Shown here: piece by piece, positions 23,677-31,787 of the stretch
How positions within the stretch are numbered: position 1 is the stretch's first letter
Layout of the letters: each line of letters opens with the position of its first letter
Source: Dictyobacter alpinus
GTDB lineage: Bacteria; Chloroflexota; Ktedonobacteria; Ktedonobacterales; Ktedonobacteraceae
Reading direction: 5' to 3'
DNA: 64,000 bases
NCBI RefSeq assembly: GCF_003967575.1
Contig: NZ_BIFT01000002.1
Location: forward strand, 1,054,001 to 1,118,000
Notes under the pieces: model-generated
The model's database searches: none
What the model saw: only the letters and a program-made list of their open reading frames with translations
Told to the model about the DNA's origin: nothing
Position numbers and translations under genes: made by a program

Positions 23677-26331
23677 GTGGCGTTTTTTTGTATACGCTCC
23701 CGCTAGAGGAATCTGCATAATAGCGATACCATGGGAGATCTGTACTTGAAATGTACATTCCATTTCGTCTAAAAGCTTCTCAAACAAAGGAAAATGGGAG
23801 GAGTATTCGCCAGGATGAAAATGGAGTACCAGTTCCAGCTTTTGTTCCGCTTCCTTTGGATAGGAGGAGAGTGTGATCGACCATTGGGGAGAAAACATGT
23901 CGATGAGCAAACGCGAAAGAATATGCGAAAAACGAAGTTCATCGACCAGGATGGTTGCGTTGGCAGTAATTTCAATGTGGGGTGGAACGGCTTCAGGATA
24001 GGCTTGCAGATAGCGCTTGACAATCTGTTCGACACAGGGTGCTAGTAAAATAGGCTGCATAACCAGCGCGGAACGGTCGCGTGCGGCATCTAAGAGTTGT
24101 TCGATCTTCCATAGAAAGAGGTCAGAGGCGGCCAGGCTATTGGCGAGCAGGCTGGAACGTTGCTCCATGCTCAAAGCGGGATCGGCTAATAGATCTATAT
24201 AGCGTTGCATTTGCTGTAATGGCGCGATGAGTTCATAGCCAGCCATAGCTAAGAAGCGATCTTTCAACTCACCAAGCATATGTTGTCTGGCATACATGCT
24301 CTGAATCTCTTGCATATGCTCTGCCAGTTCAACCGCGGCCGCACATTGGTTAGCATAAACGGCAAAGATACGCTCCTCTTGCGGGGAGATGATATAGGGG
24401 AACGTATAAAATAAAAACAAAATCCCAAAGCGCTGACTTTTCTGGCGTCGTGTCAGGGGCAGGCGCACAAACGAATGGGGAGAAATAGTCTCTGGTAAGG
24501 CTGACAACACGGGTTGCGCTTCTTTGAGCGATGGGGATGTGTAGAGTGGCATCCAATCCACATCAGACATAGGCAGGCGATCAACGGGAATTCCCAGGCC
24601 AATACCTGCCTGTGCCTGTCGGGATAAATACTGGTGATCCTGATCCATAAGCCAGATCTCAGCACGCCCGGCAATCGCTTGCGCGGCGATACTGGCATAG
24701 AGGTCGAGAATTTCATCGACCGCCATATTCATCGAGGCACTTGCCTGATCAGTTGAGGATAATGCCAGGGAAGAGGTGACACTATATAATTGATTGAGCA
24801 GGCTATTGAGCTGATTCGATTTTTTCATATGTAATGCGATATGGAGTTGCGCGGCATAGGTTTGCAACAGCCCCATAATCATCTCGAAGTCAGTGCCTGC
24901 ATATGGTTGATCCCGACTCCCAAGTACCAGCAGACCCAGCATCTTTTGATAGACAACAAAAGGTGCCAGCAAAATTTCTTGCGGATCATGGGGTGAGGAA
25001 AGATAGTGACTCAATGGTGGATTTTGTTCCTGGCTCAACATTTGTGAGAGAAATTGTGGCGTTTGCTTTTGTTGAAATGCACGTATAATCTTATGCTCAA
25101 TGGGAATTGCCTGCTCTATATCAACAACTTGCCGATGGAGAATATCTAATAGATAACGCTGATGATCCGACAACTGGGCAGGAGAAACGACATAACGGCC
25201 CTGCTTTTCGTCCAGAATAAAGAGCACGATCTGTAACGTTTCCAGCTTTCTTGCCAGTTCATGCATAATGACCTGCGACACCTCCTCAACTTCAAATAGC
25301 TCGCCCCAGGATGAATCACTGCCAAGGTGCTTAGATACGTACTGTTGTCTGGGATAGAAAATACGCTCGGTAAGGATATTGGCAACTGGCCGCATGGCAA
25401 TACCACACAGACAGTACAGGAAAGTGAGCGGCGCGAAAGATGAAAACGAGATAAGCTCGGGCCAGATCTGTGTCAGCACAAGAATGAGGTACATCAGCGA
25501 AACAAGGGTGAACATCCAGGTCAATCGACTGATCTGCTGAAACAAATAAGAGTCCATGATCAAAATCTGGTAACGCAGAATCACATAGGCTAGTGAGAGT
25601 GGGATAAGCACAAAGCCTACACTCGATACTTCTCCTGGAACACCTTTTAAACCAAATAGGACTGGAACAATGGTGACAATCAAGGTCAAGGCAATCGGCA
25701 AAATCGTTCCGCCAAAGAGAATCAAGTAGCGTTGGCGCTGATCCGACGGTGCTTGCATATACATGATTACAATGCGAAAGATACACAGACTTAGCAAACA
25801 AAACATCGATCCAGCGTAAACAATACGAAAAATGGCCGGCAAACCTGCGAGATAATAATAGACAATGGCGAGGCCACCAACGATGCTAATGCCAACCACA
25901 ATACGTAGATAGCGCAGCGCAAAAGCTGCATTCTTTTCGCGATCAGGAAAAACCAGCAACATGGAGGCAAGGAAACTGGCCGCAAGTATAGATAGAAGAG
26001 ATGTGATCAGACTAAAAAGGAAAATATCGAGCGCCGCCCCCATCTCGACGGTAAACACGCCCATCAGACTAAAGCAGAAACCAAAGAGCAGAACAGCCAC
26101 CAGACGATTGTTCGCATAATACCAGACGAGCGAGCCAACGGCCAGGAAACTTAAGGCAGTAAACTCAGATAACCCAAGGCGCAACCACAGGACCCAGGAA
26201 GATGATGACATCTGTGACATAAAAAAAGACAAGTTGAGAAGGAATAGTCCCATATTAACAACAAAGCCAAGCGCTATAACTATTCTCTTTGCAGTTCTTC
26301 CCACAACCATACAAAGATTCTTTCTACTCAC
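23668..26331 (-). CDS. Ten-TM GAF sensor with degenerate histidine-kinase core (ComP-like position)
   Basis: An 887-residue membrane sensor. About ten hydrophobic helices fill residues 10-330, then two GAF-like domains (about 345-500 and 520-670), then a HisKA-like helix pair. The phospho-acceptor region reads FLAMAGYELIAPLQQM, so Tyr699 replaces the usual His of SHELRTPL. The ATPase region keeps a DELRFSHILSRLLIDM-type helix but lacks the N-box Asn and the glycine boxes, so it should not autophosphorylate normally. GTG 26331 overlaps the stop of the isoprenyl synthase gene (GTGA). That order and the multi-helix sensor domain match comQ-comP of Bacillus, though sequence relation to ComP cannot be proven here. 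Its stop codon is completed by the inserted MITE. Confidence 0.82.
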   Translation of the reverse strand: MSRKNLCMVVGRTAKRIVIALGFVVNMGLFLLNLSFFMSQMSSSSWVLWLRLGLSEFTALSFLAVGSLVWYYANNRLVAVLLFGFCFSLMGVFTVEMGAALDIFLFSLITSLLSILAASFLASMLLVFPDREKNAAFALRYLRIVVGISIVGGLAIVYYYLAGLPAIFRIVYAGSMFCLLSLCIFRIVIMYMQAPSDQRQRYLILFGGTILPIALTLIVTIVPVLFGLKGVPGEVSSVGFVLIPLSLAYVILRYQILIMDSYLFQQISRLTWMFTLVSLMYLILVLTQIWPELISFSSFAPLTFLYCLCGIAMRPVANILTERIFYPRQQYVSKHLGSDSSWGELFEVEEVSQVIMHELARKLETLQIVLFILDEKQGRYVVSPAQLSDHQRYLLDILHRQVVDIEQAIPIEHKIIRAFQQKQTPQFLSQMLSQEQNPPLSHYLSSPHDPQEILLAPFVVYQKMLGLLVLGSRDQPYAGTDFEMIMGLLQTYAAQLHIALHMKKSNQLNSLLNQLYSVTSSLALSSTDQASASMNMAVDEILDLYASIAAQAIAGRAEIWLMDQDHQYLSRQAQAGIGLGIPVDRLPMSDVDWMPLYTSPSLKEAQPVLSALPETISPHSFVRLPLTRRQKSQRFGILFLFYTFPYIISPQEERIFAVYANQCAAAVELAEHMQEIQSMYARQHMLGELKDRFLAMAGYELIAPLQQMQRYIDLLADPALSMEQRSSLLANSLAASDLFLWKIEQLLDAARDRSALVMQPILLAPCVEQIVKRYLQAYPEAVPPHIEITANATILVDELRFSHILSRLLIDMFSPQWSITLSSYPKEAEQKLELVLHFHPGEYSSHFPLFEKLLDEMECTFQVQISHGIAIMQIPLAGAYTKKRHIS

Positions 26332-27335
26332 TCGCCTTCAGAAACATCAGTAATTTGATCAAGACCGATCAAAAGAGCAAGAAGAGGAAAAAAAGGACGC
26401 GCTTCAAGCGCTTCAATACGCTGGAAGAGCCCTTTAATACCTTCCATCTCTTCATTATAACGAAGCAAAGCGCCCCAGCGTCCGTAAAGCGATGCCAGGA
26501 CGGCAGGTGCTTCAATCGACACATCGTCTCCCTCTGCATCGACTGTATTCTCAGAAGATTCAGGAGCGGATGAAAGCAGAACTGAGAGTAGAATAGGCAG
26601 GGTCTTTTTCCCTTGCTGCCAATCTTCATCCATATCAAAACAGTCATTGTGAATCTGCTTGGCAGCTCCAAGTCGCAATCCTAACTCACTCCAGAGCTCG
26701 ATTTCAGCAACCCCTGCCCCACCAAGGGTGGACCCCAACAGACACGCCAGACTGGCAAGTGAACCAGATTTCTTGCGTGAAATCTCAAGAATCTGTTCCT
26801 CACTCATCTTTGTCCATGGCAGACGACTGGCAAGGATATCCAGATGTTGTCCTTCAATACTGTGCTGGATTTTCAGTAAACTGCCAGTAAACATTGATAG
26901 AAACAGTTCATCAGCCATATGAGTATGCAGGGAAAGCAGGAGGCTCTGTCCCAGCGACCACAAGGCGGTTGCGGCCATGGTCACACGTTTATGGCCAAGT
27001 TCAGCCACAATGGAGGTAGTCTCCTCATCCTCAATATCATCATATAAATCAAACGAGCAGACCAGACACTCCATGGCCAGTGCCCCACGGCCAACAGTTT
27101 GAACATCAAAGGTCGGCGCATACACACGTGCAATAAACCAGACCAGTAAAGGCCATAAACCATTATGCGTTTCAACCTGAAGACAGAGAAGTTTGCCTGG
27201 CTGGCTTAATGCCACGCGTGCATCAGCATAAAGAGGATCTGCATGTAGCAGATCCTCCAGCATCTCTCGAAGAAAGCGTTGGGCTCCTTCGATAGTGTCA
27301 AATTTAGACATATGCGGTTGCGATTCGGGTATCAT
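26328..27335 (-). CDS. Isoprenyl diphosphate synthase-like protein (ComQ-like)
   Basis: A 335-residue class I isoprenoid synthase fold. The first Asp-rich motif is FDLYDDIEDEE (DDxxD) and the second, less canonical, is HNDCFDMDEDWQQGKKTLP. The helical core between (LWSLGQSLLLSLH, SRKKSGSLASLACLLG) is as in the family. Such proteins make prenyl diphosphates or, in ComQ, prenylate the Trp of the pheromone precursor. I place the start at ATG 27335, 2 nt after the 39-aa ORF; the longer in-frame ORF to 27479 has no signals of its own. It overlaps the sensor gene by 4 bp. Metabolic GGPP synthesis remains an alternative. Confidence 0.85.
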   Translation of the reverse strand: MIPESQPHMSKFDTIEGAQRFLREMLEDLLHADPLYADARVALSQPGKLLCLQVETHNGLWPLLVWFIARVYAPTFDVQTVGRGALAMECLVCSFDLYDDIEDEETTSIVAELGHKRVTMAATALWSLGQSLLLSLHTHMADELFLSMFTGSLLKIQHSIEGQHLDILASRLPWTKMSEEQILEISRKKSGSLASLACLLGSTLGGAGVAEIELWSELGLRLGAAKQIHNDCFDMDEDWQQGKKTLPILLSVLLSSAPESSENTVDAEGDDVSIEAPAVLASLYGRWGALLRYNEEMEGIKGLFQRIEALEARPFFPLLALLIGLDQITDVSEGE

Positions 27336-27337
27336 CG

Positions 27338-27457
27338 TTATGCCCAAAAAAGCGGGGCTGCGTCTTTTCCGGTTAGAGCAAGTAGAAAACGGAGTGTGTA
27401 TAATGGACCCAGGGCATTGAGGGTTTTCGTTAAGGTGTTTGTTGTAACAGAGTTCAT
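27338..27457 (-). CDS. 39-aa putative prenyl-peptide pheromone precursor (ComX-like)
   Basis: This short ORF lies in a different frame from the synthase gene's upstream extension. Its ATG (27457) has GGAGG at an ideal 6-nt spacing, the best ribosome site around. The peptide starts MNSVTTNTLTKTLNALGPLY, has a hydrophobic middle (RFLLALT) and ends GKDAAPLFWA with a single Trp, second residue from the C-terminus. Bacillus ComX precursors end in short peptides whose Trp, usually third from the end, is prenylated by ComQ encoded next door. Here the synthase starts 2 nt after the stop. Sequence identity to known ComX is not claimed. Confidence 0.6.
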   Translation of the reverse strand: MNSVTTNTLTKTLNALGPLYTLRFLLALTGKDAAPLFWA

Positions 27458-27462
27458 CGTAA

Positions 27463-27470
27463 TCCTCCAG
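27463..27470 (-). promoter_or_regulatory. Ribosome-binding site of the 39-aa ORF
   Basis: CTGGAGGA on the minus strand with GGAGG at 27468-27464, 6 nt before ATG 27457. It decides the start: the synthase-frame ATG at 27479 lies upstream of this site and so cannot use it. Confidence 0.7.
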
Positions 27471-27900
27471 AAATTGCATACGTTAGCTACATTTACATCT
27501 AACAATTTTATACTTCACTACCCTGAACGCTTTACTTGCATTACTACATGAGTGATTTACTAGCAAATTATCGAGACACTATCGACTATTTTTATGTCTG
27601 AGTTTCTTCGACAACGCCATAAGCAAATGCTAGTATAATACGATTTACGCTTAGCTTGGGGTCTTCAGATTCAGGTAGTATGTGATACATTTCCCTTTTT
27701 TATGTATCGTTCTTGTATTATAGCTAAGAAAGGTCACTTCTGTCTAGTCAAACAGCGCGCAATTTTCTCTAAAAAGAGCAAAGCCACAACAAGCATTGGA
27801 GAAAAGGCCCGCAGGTTTAAAACAATGCAAGCACATCATTATGAATCTGTAAGCACATTTTCTTTACATCATAAGTATATGAAATAGTGCCCGATTCCTC

Positions 27901-28014
27901 ACTCTCAGCGTGGAGAGTACAGTCAACCGCACTCGCGCCCTGAAGGGCGCATGCTTCTTTTGCATGTGGTGTGGAATTGTGCGCATTGCGCACAATTCCA
28001 CACCACATGCAAAA
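27901..28014. repeat. Structured repeat A: two hairpins plus 57-bp palindrome
   Basis: Hairpin 1 is ACTCTC/GAGAGT (27901-27918). A linker ACAGTCAACCGCACTC follows, then hairpin 2 GCGCCC-TGAA-GGGCGC (27935-27950), then a perfect inverted repeat with 28-nt arms (27958-27985, 27987-28014) and a 1-nt centre. Copy B at 56851-56959 has the same plan with different stems. No ORF here looks real. Confidence 0.7.
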
Positions 28015-28074
28015 CTATTAGAGCACAAAGGGTTTATTGAATCGGACAAAGCAAGTGTCAACGTATATATTAGC

Positions 28075-28142
28075 TTAAATAACGCCATGTGCAATTTTTC
28101 CACATACCCACTCTTTTGAGGAGGAACATAGCGCTAAATAAC
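28075..28142. repeat. TAAATAACGC inverted-repeat element, copy A
   Basis: Begins with the motif TTAAATAACGCCATGTGCAA followed by a T-run (28075-28099) and ends with CATAGCGCTAAATAAC, an approximate inverted copy. The same motif forms both ends of the 94-bp element at 57815-57908. Confidence 0.5.
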
Positions 28143-28143
28143 A

Positions 28144-28181
28144 TTGGGGGAAGGCAGATACCTGTACCGGTCTTCCCCCAA
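28144..28181. terminator. Hairpin downstream of the DDN-family gene
   Basis: Arms TTGGGGGAAG (28144-28153) and CTTCCCCCAA (28172-28181), 20 bp beyond the stop of the 28201-28611 gene. The T-run on the gene's side is poor. Confidence 0.55.
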
Positions 28182-28200
28182 AACAAGACACTATGCGCTA

Positions 28201-28611
28201 TTATTTAGCAGTCCGCTCAATAGCGAAAACAGGAATTTCACGTGATGTTTTCTGCTGATACTCGGCATAAGGCGGGAATACTTTCGCCGCCAGTTCAAAA
28301 GCTTTCTCACGCTCAGTACCCGTCAATATTCTGGCGGTAGCAGGATATGTATCGTGACCATTTTCAACGGTGACGTCAGGATTGGCCACCAGATTGTTAT
28401 ACCATTCAGGATGCTTTGGACTGCCCCCTTTAGAAGCAACGGCCAGTACCCGATCGCCATCCTGCACACGCATCAATGGAACAATACGCTCCTGTCCGGT
28501 TTTTGCACCTTTCATTGTGATCAAGACCAGTGGAGACCATCCTTCTACATGGCCAGCATGTGCACGAAAGTCTTCAATCACCTGCTGGTTGCGTTTCTGC
28601 CAATCATTCAT
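28201..28611 (-). CDS. Deazaflavin (F420)-dependent nitroreductase family protein (DDN-like)
   Basis: A 136-residue split beta-barrel protein of the DDN/F420-dependent nitroreductase family. Characteristic stretches are LVLITMKGAKTGQERIVPLM, VASKGGSPKHPEWYNNLVAN and FPPYAEYQQKTSREIPVFAI. Members use F420H2 to reduce quinones or nitro compounds at the membrane; others have unknown substrates. AGGAG lies about 9 nt before ATG 28611. A second F420-type oxidoreductase lies at 29999-30394, so the host probably makes F420. Confidence 0.92.
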   Translation of the reverse strand: MNDWQKRNQQVIEDFRAHAGHVEGWSPLVLITMKGAKTGQERIVPLMRVQDGDRVLAVASKGGSPKHPEWYNNLVANPDVTVENGHDTYPATARILTGTEREKAFELAAKVFPPYAEYQQKTSREIPVFAIERTAK

Positions 28612-28759
28612 ACATTTATCTCCTATCAGGTAAATTACGTTTTGTTGAAAAGCCAGGTAGCCACTACGCCTTCAAACTGAGCATAGGGGCGTCTGAACAG
28701 TACATTAGATCTAAACTGTATCACATTCAGGGGGTGCACATGCAAATAAGCGGCAATAA

Positions 28760-29812
28760 TCAGATCAACGGGCGCTCGGCTTGTTCAGGTGGCCATACAA
28801 CCCGGCGCACCCCCTGCTGCCATTGGACGACGAGCACTTGATGACCAATCTGTAAACCACTGGCTGGATCAATCTTGAAGGCTCCATAGAGAGTATTACA
28901 CATAAGTTGATTAGCGGCAGCCAGTTGGGTCACATCATCATGATGATTGCTATCCCGCAGACAACGCGCATAGAGGAGTCCTGCGGCAAATGCTTGTGCC
29001 GCAGGATACGGTGGTTCAACACCTGCCATGGCCTTATAGTGGTGTACAAACCATGTGGCATCGGGGCCCTCATCAGGTTCTGGAGCCACACGTGCTAGCC
29101 ATTGCGCAGGTCCAAGCAGTCCTTCACGCTGTTCCCCAAGTGGAGCAAGTACGTCCTCAACTCCCGCGCCAACAAATGCGGCGGCCCGCCATAGGCGTCG
29201 CAATAAAATTGGCGCCACAGCCAGTTCATCCGCAAAGTTTCCCACCACCAACAAAATATCCGCGGAGGGCACTAAAGGTGCGACAGGTGCTGCCTGGGAG
29301 CTCTCGAAGGATACAAGGTGCAGCTTAAAATTGAGGGCCATGGCAGCGCGTATCGCTCCATTGGCAACATCGCGAGCAAAACCAGTATTGGCATACAGAA
29401 GAGAAATCGTGCTTACCTGAGGATCAGAGGCACGTATGGCTTGCAAAACAGTCGAAAAATAGCTTGAAGCGGGCGAGAGAACATTGATGATGTGCGGAAA
29501 CACGGGACGAGATATTTTAGAGGTAGCGCCACTATGATTCCAGATCACACGACTGGTAGCACGCGCAGTCGCAAGCATCGTGTTACTCCCATAGGGACCA
29601 AATAAGACATCAGGAGCAGTCGCAAGCACTGTATACATACTGGCATTGATGTCACGTCCCATATCGTAGACTGCAAGATCTACACCCGTCCATGGCGGTG
29701 GTAACTGTGCAGCATGTTCAGCCCACAGGGTGAGTCCAGTGGCACAGGCCTGTCCAAATGGCGACAACGAGCCAGTCAAAGGAGTAAGAAGCGCTGCACG
29801 GAGTCTGGTCAC
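28760..29812 (-). CDS. LivK-like ligand-binding protein without signal peptide
   Basis: A 350-residue type I periplasmic-binding fold as in branched-chain amino acid binding proteins. LRAALLTPLTGSLSPFGQA opens the domain, VLFGPYGSNTMLATARATSR is the ligand-site strand-loop, and INVLSPASSYFSTVLQAI, ISLLYANTGFARDVANGA follow. There is no signal peptide or lipobox: the first residues go straight into the first strand. GTG 29812 has AGAGGA at good spacing, so the absence is not due to a wrong start. No ABC permease lies nearby. It may act in the cytosol as a ligand sensor, like AmiC or regulatory LivK-fold domains. Confidence 0.82.
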   Translation of the reverse strand: MTRLRAALLTPLTGSLSPFGQACATGLTLWAEHAAQLPPPWTGVDLAVYDMGRDINASMYTVLATAPDVLFGPYGSNTMLATARATSRVIWNHSGATSKISRPVFPHIINVLSPASSYFSTVLQAIRASDPQVSTISLLYANTGFARDVANGAIRAAMALNFKLHLVSFESSQAAPVAPLVPSADILLVVGNFADELAVAPILLRRLWRAAAFVGAGVEDVLAPLGEQREGLLGPAQWLARVAPEPDEGPDATWFVHHYKAMAGVEPPYPAAQAFAAGLLYARCLRDSNHHDDVTQLAAANQLMCNTLYGAFKIDPASGLQIGHQVLVVQWQQGVRRVVWPPEQAERPLI

Positions 29813-29851
29813 GGCATCCTCTCTGCGTTCTGCATGGAGAAACGCGTCGAA

Positions 29852-29886
29852 AAAGGACGAGCAAGTTAATACTCGTCCTTTAAAAA
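29852..29886 (-). terminator. Rho-independent terminator of the PPOX gene
   Basis: Arms AAAGGACGAG and CTCGTCCTTT (29852-29861, 29872-29881) with T-rich flank on the minus strand, between the PPOX gene (ends 29999) and the LivK-like gene. Confidence 0.75.
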
Positions 29887-29998
29887 AGGTTGCTTCTATT
29901 GTAAGTCCAAAACAGCGCTTTCAGCAAGCATACTAGAATCAATTGCGCAGAGGTTCATTGGCCATCAGAAAAAAATGACAGCTACCAGCAAGTGCATG

Positions 29999-30394
29999 TT
30001 ACCCTTGATATGTGGCATGCTCTGGCTTCACGACGACCACCACACGCTCATCGCCAGGCTGATGGTAAGGATATTTATCTATGCCAAGATATTTCTTGGA
30101 CATAGAATTAATGAAATCCAGCTTAGGGTCCTCATCAATACGCTCAACGGAACCGCGAATCTCAAGATAGCGTTCCAACTGCTTAGGGTCAGTAATTGAC
30201 AGTGCAATCCGTGGATCACGCTTCAGATTGTGATGTTTCTGGCGCTTTTTGGTCAGGCTAAAGAGAATATGTTGGCCATCCCACTCGAACCAGACTGGTG
30301 AACTCTGTGGCTCACCCTGTGGTCCAATTGTGGCCACATGAGCACCAGACTTTGACTTCAGGATATCTTTATATTTGTCCGGAATTACAGCCAT
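29999..30394 (-). CDS. PPOX-class F420-dependent oxidoreductase
   Basis: A 131-residue flavin/deazaflavin split-barrel enzyme (pyridoxamine 5'-phosphate oxidase-like, F420-dependent subgroup). Hallmarks: HVATIGPQGEPQSSPVWFEW, ILFSLTKKRQKHHNLKRDPR, IALSITDP and RYLEIRGSVERI. I chose ATG 30394 (MAVIPDKYKD) because GGAG/AAGGA elements precede it; upstream codons lie in a repeat-rich intergenic stretch. It probably reduces a small conjugated substrate with F420H2. Confidence 0.9.
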   Translation of the reverse strand: MAVIPDKYKDILKSKSGAHVATIGPQGEPQSSPVWFEWDGQHILFSLTKKRQKHHNLKRDPRIALSITDPKQLERYLEIRGSVERIDEDPKLDFINSMSKKYLGIDKYPYHQPGDERVVVVVKPEHATYQG

Positions 30395-30408
30395 AGCTAC
30401 ATCCTTCT

Positions 30409-30544
30409 CCTCATTCCTGACGACGATATCAGGAATGAGGAATATTTCACGAATTGGTGAATGGTTCTCTGTGCCAGACATACTCAGGGCTTCAATAGTG
30501 TCGCGTTTTATAGGAACGTTCCATGCAATACTATCGAAGCCCTG
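30409..30544. repeat. Two inverted repeats between the PPOX and Asn-rich genes
   Basis: One has arms CTCATTCCTGA and its complement (about 30410-30440), next to the PPOX ribosome site. The other is an imperfect stem pairing CAGGGCTTCAATAGTGTCG (from 30485) with GCAATACTATCGAAGCCCTG (ending 30543), with GGAACGTTCC in the loop. The second is probably the terminator of the Asn-rich gene; the first could affect PPOX translation. Confidence 0.5.
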
Positions 30545-30556
30545 AAAGAACACAGC

Positions 30557-31234
30557 TTAGTTATCGTTGTTGTGGTGATTATTATCGTCCTCGACATTAG
30601 CGTTAGCATTGCCATTGTTATTATTGTTATTATTGTTTACGCGAATGCGATGGCGGTTCTGGTTGTGGTGATGGTCGCTACCGCTACCACTGCCACTATC
30701 AGAGCTATCACCTTCGTTATCATTATTCTCCCGCTCATGGGTACGGTTATTGTTGATGTTGATCTGGCTGCGCTGGTGACCACCATTATTGTCATTATTA
30801 AACAGGCCGTTCCAGCCGCTATTCCAACCGCCCCCATTGTTATCACCATTATCATCACAGTTGTCATCGCTGTTATCGTCGTTACCATCACGACCCTCAC
30901 AGCTGGTATTATTGTTAACATTAATCTGACGAATACGGCCCAGTTCCCATAAGCCACTTCCACCATTCCAGCCACTCCAACCACTATCGGAATGATTACC
31001 GTTGTGGCCATTCTCATCATCAATATTAGCATTGGCATTGCTATTATTATTATTATTATTATTGTGGATAGTGGTTCTATTATTATGGCGATTTGGCTGT
31101 CCATGGGCATGGGTAATTGGACCAGGGACGCCAATAGCCAGTGCACCACCAAGGATCAAGGCAGCAATAGCAGTCTGATTTTTCCCAATTGACAGAAACT
31201 TCGATTTCTGATTTTTTTCATTGGTCTGGTTCAT
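30557..31234 (-). CDS. Secreted Asn/Asp/Gly/His-rich low-complexity protein
   Basis: A 225-residue protein with a signal peptide (IAALILGGALAIGVPGPITHAHG) and a mature part made almost wholly of Asn, Asp, Gly, Ser and His with Trp-Asn-Gly patches (GWSGWNGGSG, GGWNSGWNG). A block of poly-Asn followed by NANANIDDENGHN near the start recurs as poly-Asn then NANANVEDDNNHH at the end. ININNN and INVNNN repeats lie between. ATG 31234 has GAGGA 9 nt upstream. No family recognised; His/Asp content could bind metals. It may be a structural or adhesive extracellular protein. Confidence 0.7.
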   Translation of the reverse strand: MNQTNEKNQKSKFLSIGKNQTAIAALILGGALAIGVPGPITHAHGQPNRHNNRTTIHNNNNNNNSNANANIDDENGHNGNHSDSGWSGWNGGSGLWELGRIRQINVNNNTSCEGRDGNDDNSDDNCDDNGDNNGGGWNSGWNGLFNNDNNGGHQRSQININNNRTHERENNDNEGDSSDSGSGSGSDHHHNQNRHRIRVNNNNNNNNGNANANVEDDNNHHNNDN

Positions 31235-31490
31235 TGAAATTTTCCTCTTTCTTCTACATGAGATGTAAAGCAATTTCTATGACTATTCTTCATAGAGGAA
31301 ATGAGTTATAAGCAGATCCAGGAATTGAAAAAGAATTCGTATTCCAGTTAGCTCTACTTCAGTTCCCAATATTAGTTAATCGGCAGAGGTAAGATTGTAT
31401 TAAGTAGTTGACTCTGAATATTTTTCCGGGCTACAAATTTTTTCAGTCGGACTCAATTTGAACACCTTTGTTTAAGCTCAATTCACCTGT

Positions 31491-31671
31491 TTACAGCAGG
31501 GCTTTTTCATATTCCTTTTTTGCGCCTGCGTCGCCGGGTTGGGGGTGTGGTGTATGGTGCGCGACTGCAGCCGCGCACCATACACCACACCTGAAATAAT
31601 GTCCATCTGATCGCTTGCTAGTGATCTCCCTGCGATCTCTAGGAGAACATGAAAAAGCCCTGTGGTTACAG
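31491..31671. mobile_element. MITE-like element, copy 2 (169 bp plus 6-bp target duplication)
   Basis: Element 31497-31665 flanked by TTACAG (31491-31496 and 31666-31671), terminal inverted repeats CAGGGCTTTTTCAT and ATGAAAAAGCCCTG. The internal palindrome pairs GTGTGGTGTATGGTGCGCG with its complement around CTGCAG. The right half matches copy 1 at 23520-23669 apart from a short insertion (TCTCTAGGA type). It ends 35 bp before the -10 box of the Wadjet operon. Confidence 0.8.
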
Positions 31672-31699
31672 TACGCAAAAAGACTATTCTTCTTCGATA

Positions 31700-31708
31700 T
31701 GCTATAAT
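31700..31708 (+). promoter_or_regulatory. Extended -10 promoter of the Wadjet operon
   Basis: TGCTATAAT, an extended -10 element with perfect TATAAT, 80 bp before the jetA TTG start. A good -35 box is not visible at 17 bp; the MITE end lies just upstream. Confidence 0.5.
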
Positions 31709-31787
31709 ACTGTACATAATCGAGCCCAGACGTATCTTTGGCTACTCTTTATATATCGTTGAGTTTGAGCTACAAAGGAAGATTTTA

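Noticed and set aside
23456..23758. Minus-strand ORF of 100 aa across the MITE (and a similar one at 31478-31717)
   Set aside because: The similarity between the two ORFs is explained by the shared MITE; the frames run through palindromes and have no ribosome site.
27336..27479. N-terminal extension of the isoprenyl synthase to 27479
   Set aside because: GGAGG lies inside it and points to the 39-aa ORF; the extension has no similarity to the family and no ribosome site.
27817..28119. Overlapping ORFs of 63-79 aa on both strands
   Set aside because: They are created by the 57-bp palindrome (near-identical peptides on both strands) and lack start signals.
30461..31192. Very hydrophobic ORFs rich in Ile and Val on both strands
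   Set aside because: They are frame shadows of the AAT/AAC codon runs of the Asn-rich gene.
31662..31787. Longer JetA start at 31662
   Set aside because: That start lies in the MITE end and before the -10 box at 31703-31708, so it could not be in the transcript; TTG 31788 has AAGGAAG upstream.
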